The position numbers were made by a program, and so were the translations under genes. The notes under the pieces are model-generated. The model did not search any database and had not been told where the DNA came from. It worked only from the letters and a program-made list of their open reading frames with translations. Source: GCA-2731375 sp964631725 (lineage in GTDB: Bacteria > Pseudomonadota > Alphaproteobacteria > GCA-2731375). From it: 64,000 nucleotides of DNA. This document shows, piece after piece, positions 43,673-52,985 of the stretch (within the stretch, counting starts at the first letter, position 1; the number at the start of each line of letters is the position of its first letter). The DNA is taken from NCBI GenBank assembly GCA_964631725.1, contig CAZVYX010000005.1:1-64000 (forward strand). The letters are read 5' to 3'.

Positions 43673-44545
43673 ATGAGCATTCCAATACTTAGCGGCCTAG
43701 CCGAATTGGCCACCGATTATGATCTTTTCATCCTCGATTTGTGGGGTGTCGTCCACGACGGCGTAACGGTCTACCCGGACGCGGCGGACTGTCTTCGGCA
43801 ATTGCGCCGGCGCGGTGCCAGGGTGGTGTTGCTGTCCAACGCGCCGAGGCCGAGTGCATCGGTCGCCCTGCACCTGACGGAGCTGGGCGTCATGGCGGAT
43901 CTGTATGACTGGCTGCTGACCTCGGGCGAGGCAACGGCCAATACAATCGCCGCCGGGGCCTCCGGTGCCGGCGAAGCGGCGCGACCGGCCTACTTTCATC
44001 TGGGTCCGGAACGCAGCCGGCCAACCCTGGATGCTTGCGGCGGCCGGGAGGTGGGATTGGATGCAGCCGAGTTAATCATCTGTACCGGCCTGTTTGACGA
44101 TGAAACCGAGACGGCCGAGGATTACCGTGAATTCCTGACAATGGCGGCGGCCCGCGATCTGCCCATGGTTTGCGCCAATCCCGACATCGTCGTGATACGC
44201 GGCGGGAAGACGATCCCCTGCGCCGGTGCCCTGGCGGAATTTTACGAGGAACTGGGCGGAACGGTACAACGCTTCGGCAAACCGTTTCCGGACATTTTCG
44301 ACCGTTTGTTCGCGGCAACACCGGAAATTCCAAAAGCCCGCACCGTCATGATCGGTGACGGTCTTCCGACCGATATCCGAGGCGCCCGGCGGGCCGGCAT
44401 TGACGCCATATGGATCGGCGGGGGCATACACGCCGAGGCCCTGGCTCTGGGCGCCGACGGGCAATTGGATCAGGATAAAGTGCACGAAATCGCCGCCGAG
44501 GCCGGCGAAAGCCCCCTGGCGATACTGCCCTGGCTACGTTGGTAG
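43673..44545 (+). CDS. HAD-superfamily phosphatase (class IIA, TIGR01459-like)
   Basis: The 290-residue enzyme has the HAD motifs: LDLWGVVHDG (motif I; D in DLWG), LLSNAPRPS (motif II), and GKPFPDIFDRL followed by MIGDGLPTDIRGARRAGIDAIWI (motifs III and IV). The cap domain between motifs II and III is of the NagD type. It most likely dephosphorylates a sugar or nucleotide phosphate; alphaproteobacterial members of this subfamily are often linked to ribF, which is 3 kb away here. The ATG at 43673 lacks a strong ribosome site. Confidence 0.9.
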   Translation: MSIPILSGLAELATDYDLFILDLWGVVHDGVTVYPDAADCLRQLRRRGARVVLLSNAPRPSASVALHLTELGVMADLYDWLLTSGEATANTIAAGASGAGEAARPAYFHLGPERSRPTLDACGGREVGLDAAELIICTGLFDDETETAEDYREFLTMAAARDLPMVCANPDIVVIRGGKTIPCAGALAEFYEELGGTVQRFGKPFPDIFDRLFAATPEIPKARTVMIGDGLPTDIRGARRAGIDAIWIGGGIHAEALALGADGQLDQDKVHEIAAEAGESPLAILPWLRW

Positions 44546-44550
44546 AATTC

Positions 44551-45648
44551 TTAGTCGAATAGCGCGTCGATGTCGTCCTGCGAGGCGGTCCCGTCCCCAT
44601 CGGACGTCAACGATACGATATCATCCAGCTCCGGCTGGCCATCGCCTGGATCGGGTTCATTTTCCGGCTCCGGTTCCAATTCCGGCGCGGCATCCGCTTC
44701 CGGCTCCGCCGCCGCCTCGTCATCGGCGGCATCGCCGTTGAACATGGCATCTATGTCGTCCTGGCTGGCATCATCGGACGGTGCGGCGCCATTACTGGCG
44801 CCATTGCCGGCACCATTGGCCTCGGTGCCGTTGGCCTCGCCATCGCCGTTGAGAAACCTCGCCGCCGCCTCCATGACCGGCGCGGCATCCGCTTCCGCCT
44901 CAAGATCCGGCGCCTCGGCCTCGGGGGCCTCGTCCGCCGCGGGTTCGGAGTCGTCAATTGCCTCGATTTCAATGGTCTCCGCGGCTTCCGTGGCGGCAAA
45001 ATCGCCGGAAAGCAGATCATCGACCTGATCCTGCTGAATACCCTCGCCGTCAAGGGCAGGGCCATGCAGCAAGTCCTTGTCGGGCCGCGCGTCCTGATCC
45101 TTGCCGGGCTCTTTCGCCTCGCCATCGGCATCTTCGATGTCCGGGCCCCAGGCATCCTGCAAACCATGCAGGCGTTCTTCGATATAGGTCAGGGTGGCGA
45201 CCACCTTGGTGATCCGCTGCCCGGTAATATCCTGGAAGGAACAAGCCTCGAAAATCCGCATGCAGGCATCATTGACGGCATCGCCATAATCATCCGAGGC
45301 CGGATCAGCGGACATGATTTCCTCCGCCGCGTCCATGATAGTGCCCGTCGCTTCCTCCGTCGAGGCGACGATGGCTTCCAACTCCAGGCCCGCGCGGGGT
45401 ATCTTGTCCTGTTTCAGATCGTTCGGTCGCAGCTCGGCGATTTCGCCCCGGGCGCGTTGAATATATTCCGACAGGCCGCGAAACTCGGAGTAGAGCGTCG
45501 TATCGATCGAATTGAAATAGCGCCGCATGGTCGCCAGCAGGACTTCCGTAACGCCGGCGATATCACCAAGAGTTACCGCCGTCGAGCGGTTCGTGCGCAG
45601 GTGATCGACAAGCTGTTCGATCCCCGCGCTGACCTCTTCAGTATCCAT
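44551..45648 (-). CDS. cheZ: CheZ-family CheY-P phosphatase with repeated C-terminal peptides
   Basis: CheZ dephosphorylates CheY-P to end the swimming signal. The 365-residue protein has a long helical N-terminal part with the active-site motif CSFQDITGQRITKVV (D140, Q144; D143 and Q147 in E. coli). The tail (about 190-365) is acidic, rich in Ala/Glu/Asp and low-complexity. It carries SQDDIDAMF (295-303) and SQDDIDALF (356-364), plus a weaker QQDQVDDLL (about 203-211). This peptide resembles the CheY-P-binding N-terminus of FliM. E. coli CheZ has one C-terminal CheY-binding helix. Start ATG 45648 behind GGAG. Confidence 0.9.
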   Translation of the reverse strand: MDTEEVSAGIEQLVDHLRTNRSTAVTLGDIAGVTEVLLATMRRYFNSIDTTLYSEFRGLSEYIQRARGEIAELRPNDLKQDKIPRAGLELEAIVASTEEATGTIMDAAEEIMSADPASDDYGDAVNDACMRIFEACSFQDITGQRITKVVATLTYIEERLHGLQDAWGPDIEDADGEAKEPGKDQDARPDKDLLHGPALDGEGIQQDQVDDLLSGDFAATEAAETIEIEAIDDSEPAADEAPEAEAPDLEAEADAAPVMEAAARFLNGDGEANGTEANGAGNGASNGAAPSDDASQDDIDAMFNGDAADDEAAAEPEADAAPELEPEPENEPDPGDGQPELDDIVSLTSDGDGTASQDDIDALFD

Positions 45649-45724
45649 CAAGAAAACTCCATGAAACAGCCGGACGCTTCATTCGCCCTAGACACCACAG
45701 GCGCCTGTACAAGAAATACGGTAA

Positions 45725-46111
45725 TCAGAAATCACCGATAACAGACGTCATTTTGGTCTTCAGTGTTGCCGCGTTAAACGGTTTCACAATGTAATTGTTA
45801 ACGCCCGCCTTCTTCGCCGCGATCACGTTCTCGGTCTTCGATTCCGCCGTGATCATGATAAACGGCGTTTCTTGCATTTTTTCGTCGGAGCGGATTTCCT
45901 TGAGCAACTGGTAACCCGTCATCGGTTCCATGTTCCAATCGGAAATCACCAGATTGTAGTCCTTGCCCCGCAGCTTCTGCAAAGCAGCGGCGCCATCGGT
46001 CGCCTCGTCTACATTGTTGAAGCCGAGTTGTTTCAACAAGTTGCGGATGATGCGCAACATCGTCTTGTAGTCGTCGACGATCAGGATCGTCATGTTCATA
46101 TCGACAGCCAT
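45725..46111 (-). CDS. cheY: Chemotaxis response regulator CheY
   Basis: The 128-residue single-domain receiver has the acidic pocket DD near the start (ILIVDDYKTM), the phospho-acceptor aspartate in LVISDWNMEPMTGY, the threonine in MITAES and the lysine in VKPFNAATL. Sequence and length fit CheY of the E. coli kind rather than an output-linked regulator. Start at 46111 with AGGAACG upstream; an inner ATG at 46099 is possible. It is 76 bases upstream of cheZ, an expected operon. Confidence 0.93.
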   Translation of the reverse strand: MAVDMNMTILIVDDYKTMLRIIRNLLKQLGFNNVDEATDGAAALQKLRGKDYNLVISDWNMEPMTGYQLLKEIRSDEKMQETPFIMITAESKTENVIAAKKAGVNNYIVKPFNAATLKTKMTSVIGDF

Positions 46112-46377
46112 CGTTCCTGCCCTATTCAATCTGTTGTTCAATCAGCCAGTGCCAGTGCCGCGTAACGGCCTTTGGGCGTGAAAAGCCCCTCCTCCGTCAA
46201 CCGCAACGACAGCATATTGATCGAGGGCACTGAATATTTGGTTAACGGCATGTGGATGGCTGCGGATCCACGCCAACAAAAGGGGTTTGTCCGGTTGTCC
46301 CCATGCCGCCGCGTGGCTATATTGCGCCGCTATTTCCCCGACCCGATTTTCCTTCAGCCGACAGGAACAGCCAGAAC

Positions 46378-46857
46378 ATGACCGATAGCGAGACATTCAT
46401 CCAGCAAACCGATTTGTTCAAGGAACAGCACGGCTATTTCATCGAGGATCTGGAAATCGGCATGTCGGCATTTTACGCCCGTACCGTGACGGAGACCGAT
46501 ATTGTGCTTTTCGCCGGCATTACCGGCGATCTCAACCCCGTACACTTGAACCACGACTTCGCGGCACAGACCCAATTCGGTGGCACCATCGCCCACGGCA
46601 TGTTGACGGCCAGCCTGATTTCCACCGTTGTCGGCACAAAACTGCCGGGACCAGGCGCCATTTATATGTCGCAGAATACCCGCTTCACCGCGCCGGTACG
46701 GGCCGGCGACACGATCACCGCGGTGGCCACGGTCACGGATATCAACGTGGAAAAGCGCCGTTGCGCCCTGGACACGATTTGCCTGCGTGGCGATGAGCTT
46801 GTCGTCAAGGGCGACGCGCTGTTGCTGGTGCCGACCCGCAAGGCATTTGAAGGTTGA
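46378..46857 (+). CDS. MaoC-like hot-dog hydratase
   Basis: The 159-residue protein has the R-hydratase hot-dog pattern: FAGITGDLNPVHLNHDFA holds the catalytic aspartate and histidine, and IAHGMLTASLISTVVGTKLPGPGAIYMSQNTRF follows. The enzyme hydrates trans-2-enoyl-CoA to (R)-3-hydroxyacyl-CoA in fatty-acid or polyester metabolism. The ATG at 46378 lies downstream of AGGAAC. The 236 bases before it have no convincing gene. Substrate length unknown. Confidence 0.9.
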   Translation: MTDSETFIQQTDLFKEQHGYFIEDLEIGMSAFYARTVTETDIVLFAGITGDLNPVHLNHDFAAQTQFGGTIAHGMLTASLISTVVGTKLPGPGAIYMSQNTRFTAPVRAGDTITAVATVTDINVEKRRCALDTICLRGDELVVKGDALLLVPTRKAFEG

Positions 46858-46906
46858 AGCGATTAGCCGGTTGCCACGACCCCTCCAAGCCCCAATAATC
46901 CCGGCC

Positions 46907-47884
46907 ATGCGTATTATCCGTCACATCCACCGTATTCCAGAGGAATTGCGCGGCGGCGCGGTCGCCGTTGGCAACTTTGACGGCATCCATCGCGGCCACC
47001 AGGCCCTGATCGGGCAATGCCGCGCCATGGCCGATCAGGTCGACGGCCCCGCCCTTGCCCTAACGTTCGAGCCGCACCCGAGAAGCCTGTTTCAGGCCGA
47101 CGCGCCGCCGTTCCGCCTGACGCCCTTCCGCTCCAAGGCGCGTCTGTTGGCGAAGCTCGGTATCGATTGCCTGGCCAGCCTGCGCTTCGACCTCGACGTC
47201 AGCCAAAAGCCGGCGGAGGACTTTATCCAGGAAATCCTTGTCCGGGGCCTGGGTGCGCGGCATGTGGTGGTGGGCTATGACTTCGTCTTCGGCCACCATC
47301 GGGCCGGCAACGGGGCGCTGTTGCAGGAATACGGCGAGCGCCACGATTTTGCCGTTTCGGTGCTGGAGCCGGTGACCCATGACGACGATGTTTGTTCCTC
47401 GACCATTATCCGGGTCGATCTGGAAACCGGACGTTGCCGCCGGGCCGCCGAGCTGCTGGGCCATTGGTGGGAAGTTGAGGGCCGGGTGCGCGGCGGCGAC
47501 CGGCGCGGCCGGTTGCTGGGTTTTCCCACCGCCAACCTGCATCTGCGCGATAGCGCCCTGCGCCCGGCTCTGGGGGTCTACGCCATCCGTTTCGGCCTGG
47601 ACGAGGATGGCAAGACGCGTTGGTATCCCGGCGTCGCCAATCTGGGGCAGCGGCCCACCTTTGACGGCCAGGGCATTACCTTGGAATCCCATTTGTTCGA
47701 TTTCGACCAGGATATTTATGGCCGCCACGCCCGCGTTGCCTTTATCGAGCATCTGCGGCCGGAACAGAAATTCGATGGTCTCGATGCCATCAAGGCCCAG
47801 ATCGCCCTGGATAGCGCGCAGGCGCGGCAAATTCTGGCCGACCCCGCAAACGCCCAGGCCAAGTTTGTTATTGGCGGCCCATAA
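46907..47884 (+). CDS. ribF: Bifunctional riboflavin kinase/FMN adenylyltransferase
   Basis: RibF phosphorylates riboflavin and adenylates FMN to FAD. The N-terminal half has the nucleotidyltransferase motif AVGNFDGIHRGHQALI; then VVVGYDFVFGHHRAGN and SSTIIRVDLETG. The C-terminal kinase half has the GDRRGRLLGFPTANL motif and GVYAIRF. The length of 325 residues is normal. The start at 46907 gives the usual RIIRHIH beginning. It begins 50 bases after the MaoC gene. Confidence 0.95.
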   Translation: MRIIRHIHRIPEELRGGAVAVGNFDGIHRGHQALIGQCRAMADQVDGPALALTFEPHPRSLFQADAPPFRLTPFRSKARLLAKLGIDCLASLRFDLDVSQKPAEDFIQEILVRGLGARHVVVGYDFVFGHHRAGNGALLQEYGERHDFAVSVLEPVTHDDDVCSSTIIRVDLETGRCRRAAELLGHWWEVEGRVRGGDRRGRLLGFPTANLHLRDSALRPALGVYAIRFGLDEDGKTRWYPGVANLGQRPTFDGQGITLESHLFDFDQDIYGRHARVAFIEHLRPEQKFDGLDAIKAQIALDSAQARQILADPANAQAKFVIGGP

Positions 47885-47954
47885 ACCTTGCCTGACTCCG
47901 GCCCGGCGGTGTCTATAATGGCGGCGCAACAAATCCGATGAATTGAGGATAGCA

Positions 47955-50900
47955 ATGACGATTGCCGCCGTTACGCTTGACGACAAGTACGAACAGGAAT
48001 CCGGCCGGGTCTTCATGACCGGCATGCAGGCCCTGGTTCGTTTGCCCATGCTGCAGCGCCAGCGCGACGTCGCCGCCGGTTTGAACACGGCCGGCTTTAT
48101 CTCCGGCTATCGCGGCTCTCCCCTGGGCGGCTATGACGCCGCCCTGTGGTCGGCCCAGCGTTTTTTGGCGCGCAGCCATATCACCTTCCAGCCAGGCCTG
48201 AACGAGGACCTGGCGCTGACGGCGGTTTGGGGCACGCAGCAGGTCAATCTGTGGCCCGGCGGCAAGTACGACGGCGTCTTCGGCATCTGGTACGGCAAGG
48301 GCCCCGGCGTCGACCGCAGCGGCGATGCCATCAAGCATCTGAACTATGACGGCACGGCCCCCCATGGCGGCGTGCTGCTGGTCGCCGGCGATGACCATGG
48401 CGCCAAGTCCTCGACCCTGCCGCACCAGAGCGAGCCGGCCTTCATGGCATCGGGCGTGCCGATTTTTCATCCCGCCGGTGTGCAGGAATATCTCGACCTT
48501 GGCCTGCACGGTTTCGCCATGTCACGCTATTCGGGCTGCGCCGTGGGCTTCAAGGCAGTCGGCGAAACAGTGGAAAGCTCGGCCTCCGTATCCATTGACC
48601 CCGACGCCCTGCATTTTGCCAAGACAATCGATTTCGACATGCCCGGCGACGGCCTGAGCCTGCGCTATCCCGACGACATCATGGTCAAGGAAAGCCGGCT
48701 GTTGAATCTTAAGCTGCCGGCGGCGCAGGCCTATGTGCGGGCCAACGGCCTGGACAAGATGATTTTCGATACGCCGAAGCCGCGCCTGGGCATCGTTACC
48801 ACCGGCAAGGCCTATCTGGACGTGCGCCAGGCCTTTGACGAGTTGGGCCTGACGGCGGCGATGGCGGCGGATATGGGCATCCGTCTTTACAAGGTCGCCA
48901 TGACCTGGCCGCTGGAGCCGCAAGGTGCGATGGAATTCGCCAAGGGTTTGGAAGAGATCGTGGTGGTTGAGGAAAAACGCCCGATTCTGGAGGACCAGCT
49001 GCGCAGCCTGCTGTATGGCCGGGAGGCGGCACCACGCATCGTCGGCAAAAGGGATGAAGAAAACCGCGTCCTGCTGCCGGAGATTGGCGAGTTGACGCCG
49101 GGCATGGTGGCCCAGAGCATTGTCGGGCGGATCAAGAAATTCAGCGATATGCCGGACTTCGATCAGCGCCTGGCCCGGATCGAGCAGATTGAGACCGGCG
49201 CCAAGGGCGCGCCGCCGACCATCCTGCGCACGCCGTATTTCTGTTCCGGCTGCCCGCATAATTCCTCCACCAAGGTGCCGGCGGGAAGCCGCTCCATGGC
49301 CGGGATCGGCTGCCATGGCATGGCCCTGTGGATGCCCGACCGCAACACCCAGACGATCACCCACATGGGCGCCGAGGGCGTCAACTGGATCGGCCAGGCG
49401 CCGTTCTGCAAGACCGAGCATGTGTTTCAGAACCTCGGCGACGGCACCTACTATCATTCCGGCCTGCTGGCGTTGCGGGCGGCGGTCGATGCCGGCGTCA
49501 ACATTACCTACAAGATTTTGTTCAACGACGCGGTCGCCATGACCGGCGGCCAGCCGGTGGTCAATGTCGGCGATGGCAAGCTGACCCCGGACGAGATCAG
49601 CCGCCAGGTTCATGCCGAAGGGGTCACCAAGATCGCTGTGGTCACGGACGAGCCCGATAAGTATCCCACCGGTATCAACTGGGGCCCCGGCGTCACCGTG
49701 CATCACCGCGACGACCTGGACCAGGTGCAGCGCGACCTGCGGGCGACGCCGGGCTGCAGCGTGCTGATCTATGATCAGACCTGCGCGGCGGAAAAGCGGC
49801 GCCGGCGCAAGCGCGGCCTGTTCCCGGACCCGGCCAAGCGGGCCTTTATCAACGACCTGGTTTGCGAGGCCTGCGGCGACTGCTCCGTCGCCTCGAACTG
49901 CGTTTCCGTGCTGCCGAAGGAGACCGAATGGGGCCGCAAGCGGCAGATCGACCAATCCAACTGCAACAAGGACTTTTCCTGCGTCAATGGCTTCTGCCCC
50001 AGCTTCGTCACCGTCCATGGCGGCAGCCTGCGCAAGGCCGAGAAACCCCAGGGCGCCGACGGCGGCCAGTGGGATGATCTGTTCGCCGGCCTGCCGATGC
50101 CGACGCTGCCCTCCGCCGCCGAACCCTATGGCGTCCTGATTACCGGCATTGGCGGTACCGGCGTTGTCACCGTCTCCGCCCTGTTGGGCATGGCGGCGCA
50201 CTTGGACGGCAAGGGCGTTTCGGCCCTGGACATGGCCGGCCTGGCGCAAAAGAACGGCGCCGTCACCTCGCATATACGGATCGCCGATGCGCCGGAGGAT
50301 CTGCATGCCGTGCGAATCGCCACCGGCGGTTCGAAATTGATCCTGGGCTGCGACATCGTGGTGGCGGCGAGCGAGGGCGTGCTTTCCACCGTCAACGAAG
50401 GCGTCACGGGCGCGGTGATCAACAGCCACGTGGTGCCGACGGCACAGTTCCTGGCCGATCAGAATATGGAAATGGCCGGTGAAGGCCTAATCCGGCAATT
50501 GCAGGCTGCGGTGGGCAATGATTTCAGCCATTTCTTCAATGCCACCAAGCTGGCGACCGCATTGATGGGCGATTCCATTGCCGCCAATCTGTTTCTGCTC
50601 GGCGCCGCCTTCCAAAAGGGCTATTTGCCCCTGTCCCTGGAAGCCATTGAGGGCGCCATCGAAATCAACGGCGTGGCGGTCGAGGCCAACAAGCAGTCCT
50701 TTGCCTGGGGCCGCCTGGCGGCGCACGATCCGGACGCCGTGGACAGCGTCGCCGCGCCTCTGATGCCGCAACGCGAGGCCGCGGCGGACGCCCAAGGGTT
50801 GGCCGAGAAGATTGCCCGCCGCGCCGACTTTCTGACTGACTATCAGAATGGCGCTTATGCCTTGCGTTATCTGGATCTGGTTCAGCGCGCCATCGACGTA

Positions 50901-51455
50901 GAGACGGAAAAGGCCCCTGGCATGCTGGGTCTTGGCGAAGCGGTGGCATTGAATTTCTTCCGCCTGATGGCCTACAAGGATGAATACGAAGTGGCGCGGC
51001 TGTACAGCGACGGCCGCTTCATGGAACAGGTCAACCAGCAGTTCGAGGGCGACTTCAGTCTGCGCCTGCACATGGCGCCGCCGCTGATCGCCAAGCGGGA
51101 TCAAACCAGCGGCGAATTGCAAAAGCGGGAGTTCGGCCCCTGGATGCTGAAACTCATGCCCTTACTGGCGCGCATGCGCGGCCTGCGCGGCGGTGCCTGG
51201 GACATCTTTGGCCGCACCGAAGAACGACGCCTGGAACGCCAGTTGATCACCGATTATGAAACCACCATGGCCGAGGTCCTGGCCGCCCTGAACCATGACA
51301 ATCACGCCATGGCGACCCGCATCGCCGAGGTGCCCGACCGCATCCGCGGCTTCGGCCACGTCAAGGAAAAGGCCATCGCCAAGGCCAGGGAGGCGGAGGC
51401 GGAGATGTTGGAGTATTACCGCGCACCGCCGGAGCAAACCTCGGCGGCGGAATAG
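47955..51455 (+). CDS. Indolepyruvate:ferredoxin oxidoreductase, fused
   Basis: The 1166-residue protein joins the large and small IOR subunits. N-terminal pyruvate oxidoreductase-like domain (GYRGSPLGGYDA), a thiamine-diphosphate segment with YFCSGCPHNSSTKVPAG and GIGCHGMALWM, the iron-sulfur motif CEACGDCSVASNC followed by CNKDFSCVNGFCPSF, and a C-terminal gamma-like domain with GVLITGIGGTGVVTVSALLG. Such enzymes oxidatively decarboxylate aryl pyruvates from aromatic amino acids to aryl-acetyl-CoA, reducing ferredoxin. Aerobic bacteria have this large fused version. Start ATG 47955. Confidence 0.93.
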   Translation: MTIAAVTLDDKYEQESGRVFMTGMQALVRLPMLQRQRDVAAGLNTAGFISGYRGSPLGGYDAALWSAQRFLARSHITFQPGLNEDLALTAVWGTQQVNLWPGGKYDGVFGIWYGKGPGVDRSGDAIKHLNYDGTAPHGGVLLVAGDDHGAKSSTLPHQSEPAFMASGVPIFHPAGVQEYLDLGLHGFAMSRYSGCAVGFKAVGETVESSASVSIDPDALHFAKTIDFDMPGDGLSLRYPDDIMVKESRLLNLKLPAAQAYVRANGLDKMIFDTPKPRLGIVTTGKAYLDVRQAFDELGLTAAMAADMGIRLYKVAMTWPLEPQGAMEFAKGLEEIVVVEEKRPILEDQLRSLLYGREAAPRIVGKRDEENRVLLPEIGELTPGMVAQSIVGRIKKFSDMPDFDQRLARIEQIETGAKGAPPTILRTPYFCSGCPHNSSTKVPAGSRSMAGIGCHGMALWMPDRNTQTITHMGAEGVNWIGQAPFCKTEHVFQNLGDGTYYHSGLLALRAAVDAGVNITYKILFNDAVAMTGGQPVVNVGDGKLTPDEISRQVHAEGVTKIAVVTDEPDKYPTGINWGPGVTVHHRDDLDQVQRDLRATPGCSVLIYDQTCAAEKRRRRKRGLFPDPAKRAFINDLVCEACGDCSVASNCVSVLPKETEWGRKRQIDQSNCNKDFSCVNGFCPSFVTVHGGSLRKAEKPQGADGGQWDDLFAGLPMPTLPSAAEPYGVLITGIGGTGVVTVSALLGMAAHLDGKGVSALDMAGLAQKNGAVTSHIRIADAPEDLHAVRIATGGSKLILGCDIVVAASEGVLSTVNEGVTGAVINSHVVPTAQFLADQNMEMAGEGLIRQLQAAVGNDFSHFFNATKLATALMGDSIAANLFLLGAAFQKGYLPLSLEAIEGAIEINGVAVEANKQSFAWGRLAAHDPDAVDSVAAPLMPQREAAADAQGLAEKIARRADFLTDYQNGAYALRYLDLVQRAIDVETEKAPGMLGLGEAVALNFFRLMAYKDEYEVARLYSDGRFMEQVNQQFEGDFSLRLHMAPPLIAKRDQTSGELQKREFGPWMLKLMPLLARMRGLRGGAWDIFGRTEERRLERQLITDYETTMAEVLAALNHDNHAMATRIAEVPDRIRGFGHVKEKAIAKAREAEAEMLEYYRAPPEQTSAAE

Positions 51456-51494
51456 CGCCGGCAGTTCAACCGCGAAACAGAGAAGGGTGCGCCC

Positions 51495-52958
51495 ATGCCT
51501 TATTCCCGCTCAATGGCGTTTCGCCAGCTTGCGGGCGGGCATATGGGACCGCCGCCGCCAACCCTGCCCTTGGGCAGCACGGTCGGCGAGGCGGTCGCCC
51601 TGTTGGCCCAGGCCGCTTCCGCCAGCCTGGTGATTGTCGATGATGACGGCATCCCCCGTGGCGTGTTGACGGAACAGGACGTGGTGCGCAAGGTCGCCTT
51701 CCAGCTTGATGGCGCGGCCGCCCTTGATGACGTCATGAGCCGGCCGGTGCGGGTAATCCGGGCCCAGGATCTGTTGTTCCATGCCATCGCCCGCATGCGG
51801 CAGGCCGGCCTGCGCCACATGCCCGTGGTCGACGAGCGTGACCGTTTGTCCGGCATCCTGACCCTGGATGGCGCCCTGGCCCAGGTCAGCGGCCAACTGG
51901 TCAACCAGATTGAAAGCCTGACCCGGCCCGACAACCCCGCCGGCATGACCGAGGTGCGGGCGGCGCAGTTGCAGGTGGCCGAGCAATTGTTCGCCGACGA
52001 AGTGCCGACACCGGAAATCCAGGCCCTGGTCAGCCATATCAATAACGACGTCTACCGCCGCATGATGCGCCATTGTATCGAAACCATGGCGCACGACGGC
52101 CACGGCCCGCCGCCCAGGGATTTCTGCCTGATCGTCATGGGCTCCGGCGGGCGGCAGGAAAGCTATCTGAATCCGGACCAGGACAACGGCTTGATCATCG
52201 CCGACTATCCCGACGAAGAACACGGCCGGATCGATGGCTATTTTTCCGAACTGGCGGACCGGCTGACCAAGGCCATGGACGGGGCCGGCATGCCGCTCTG
52301 TAACGGCTACGTCATGGCGGTGAACCCGTTGTGGCGCAAGACCGCGGCGCAATGGCGGGCCCAGATGGACTATTGGCTGGGTCGGCGCAATCCCGCCGCC
52401 CTGCGTTTGGCGGATATCTTCTTTGATTTTCGCGGTGTCGCGGGGGAACGCCGCCTGGCCGCCGAGTTGCGGGAGCACATCACCAAACACACCCAAAACA
52501 ACCGCGCCTTCATGCGCGAGATGTACCTGCAGGACGAGGACTTCGGCGTCGCCCTGGGCCTGTTCAACCGCTTCATCGTGGAGAAGAATGACAAGGCGCA
52601 CCGGGGCGAATTGAACCTGAAAATCACCGGTACCCTGCCCTTGGTCGACGCTGTCCGCGCCCTGGCTCTTTTGCATGGCGTGCCCGAGACCGGAACCCTG
52701 GACCGTATCGCCAAACTGCATGAACAGGGCGTCCTGGACTTGGACGACGCGGATTATCTGGCCGGTGCATTCCACCACATCACGCATCTGTTGCTGCGCC
52801 AGCAAATGACGGACCAGCGCCAGGGCAAGGACATCAGCAACTATGTCCACCCCGACAGCCTGACCGACCGCGAGGACGACATGCTGGTCGATGCCCTGAA
52901 AGCCATCCGCGACCTGCGCGACCGGGTGCGCAGCGACCTCAGCGGCGAGCTGTTTTAG
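51495..52958 (+). CDS. CBS-domain plus DUF294 nucleotidyltransferase-like protein
   Basis: The 487-residue protein has two CBS modules (about residues 20-140, with VIVDDDGIPRGVLTEQDVVRK and HMPVVDERDRLSGILT) that may bind adenine nucleotides, then a GlnD-like nucleotidyltransferase domain with MGSGGRQESYLNPDQDNGLI (about 208-227), then a DUF294 C-terminal helical domain. It starts 40 bases after the indolepyruvate oxidoreductase gene, with GAAGGG before the ATG. It is convergent with the permease-exonuclease gene. Proteins of this family are often next to DnaQ-like exonuclease genes. Confidence 0.88.
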   Translation: MPYSRSMAFRQLAGGHMGPPPPTLPLGSTVGEAVALLAQAASASLVIVDDDGIPRGVLTEQDVVRKVAFQLDGAAALDDVMSRPVRVIRAQDLLFHAIARMRQAGLRHMPVVDERDRLSGILTLDGALAQVSGQLVNQIESLTRPDNPAGMTEVRAAQLQVAEQLFADEVPTPEIQALVSHINNDVYRRMMRHCIETMAHDGHGPPPRDFCLIVMGSGGRQESYLNPDQDNGLIIADYPDEEHGRIDGYFSELADRLTKAMDGAGMPLCNGYVMAVNPLWRKTAAQWRAQMDYWLGRRNPAALRLADIFFDFRGVAGERRLAAELREHITKHTQNNRAFMREMYLQDEDFGVALGLFNRFIVEKNDKAHRGELNLKITGTLPLVDAVRALALLHGVPETGTLDRIAKLHEQGVLDLDDADYLAGAFHHITHLLLRQQMTDQRQGKDISNYVHPDSLTDREDDMLVDALKAIRDLRDRVRSDLSGELF

Positions 52959-52985
52959 GGCGGTTCAGCCGTAGTCGAAAACGTT

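Noticed and set aside
43414..43692. 92-codon frame before the HAD phosphatase
   Set aside because: It overlaps the HAD start, has no family resemblance and no clear ribosome site.
48522..50429. 635-codon open frame on the minus strand opposite the indolepyruvate oxidoreductase
   Set aside because: Shadow frame of a well-identified gene; no recognisable domains and no ribosome site.
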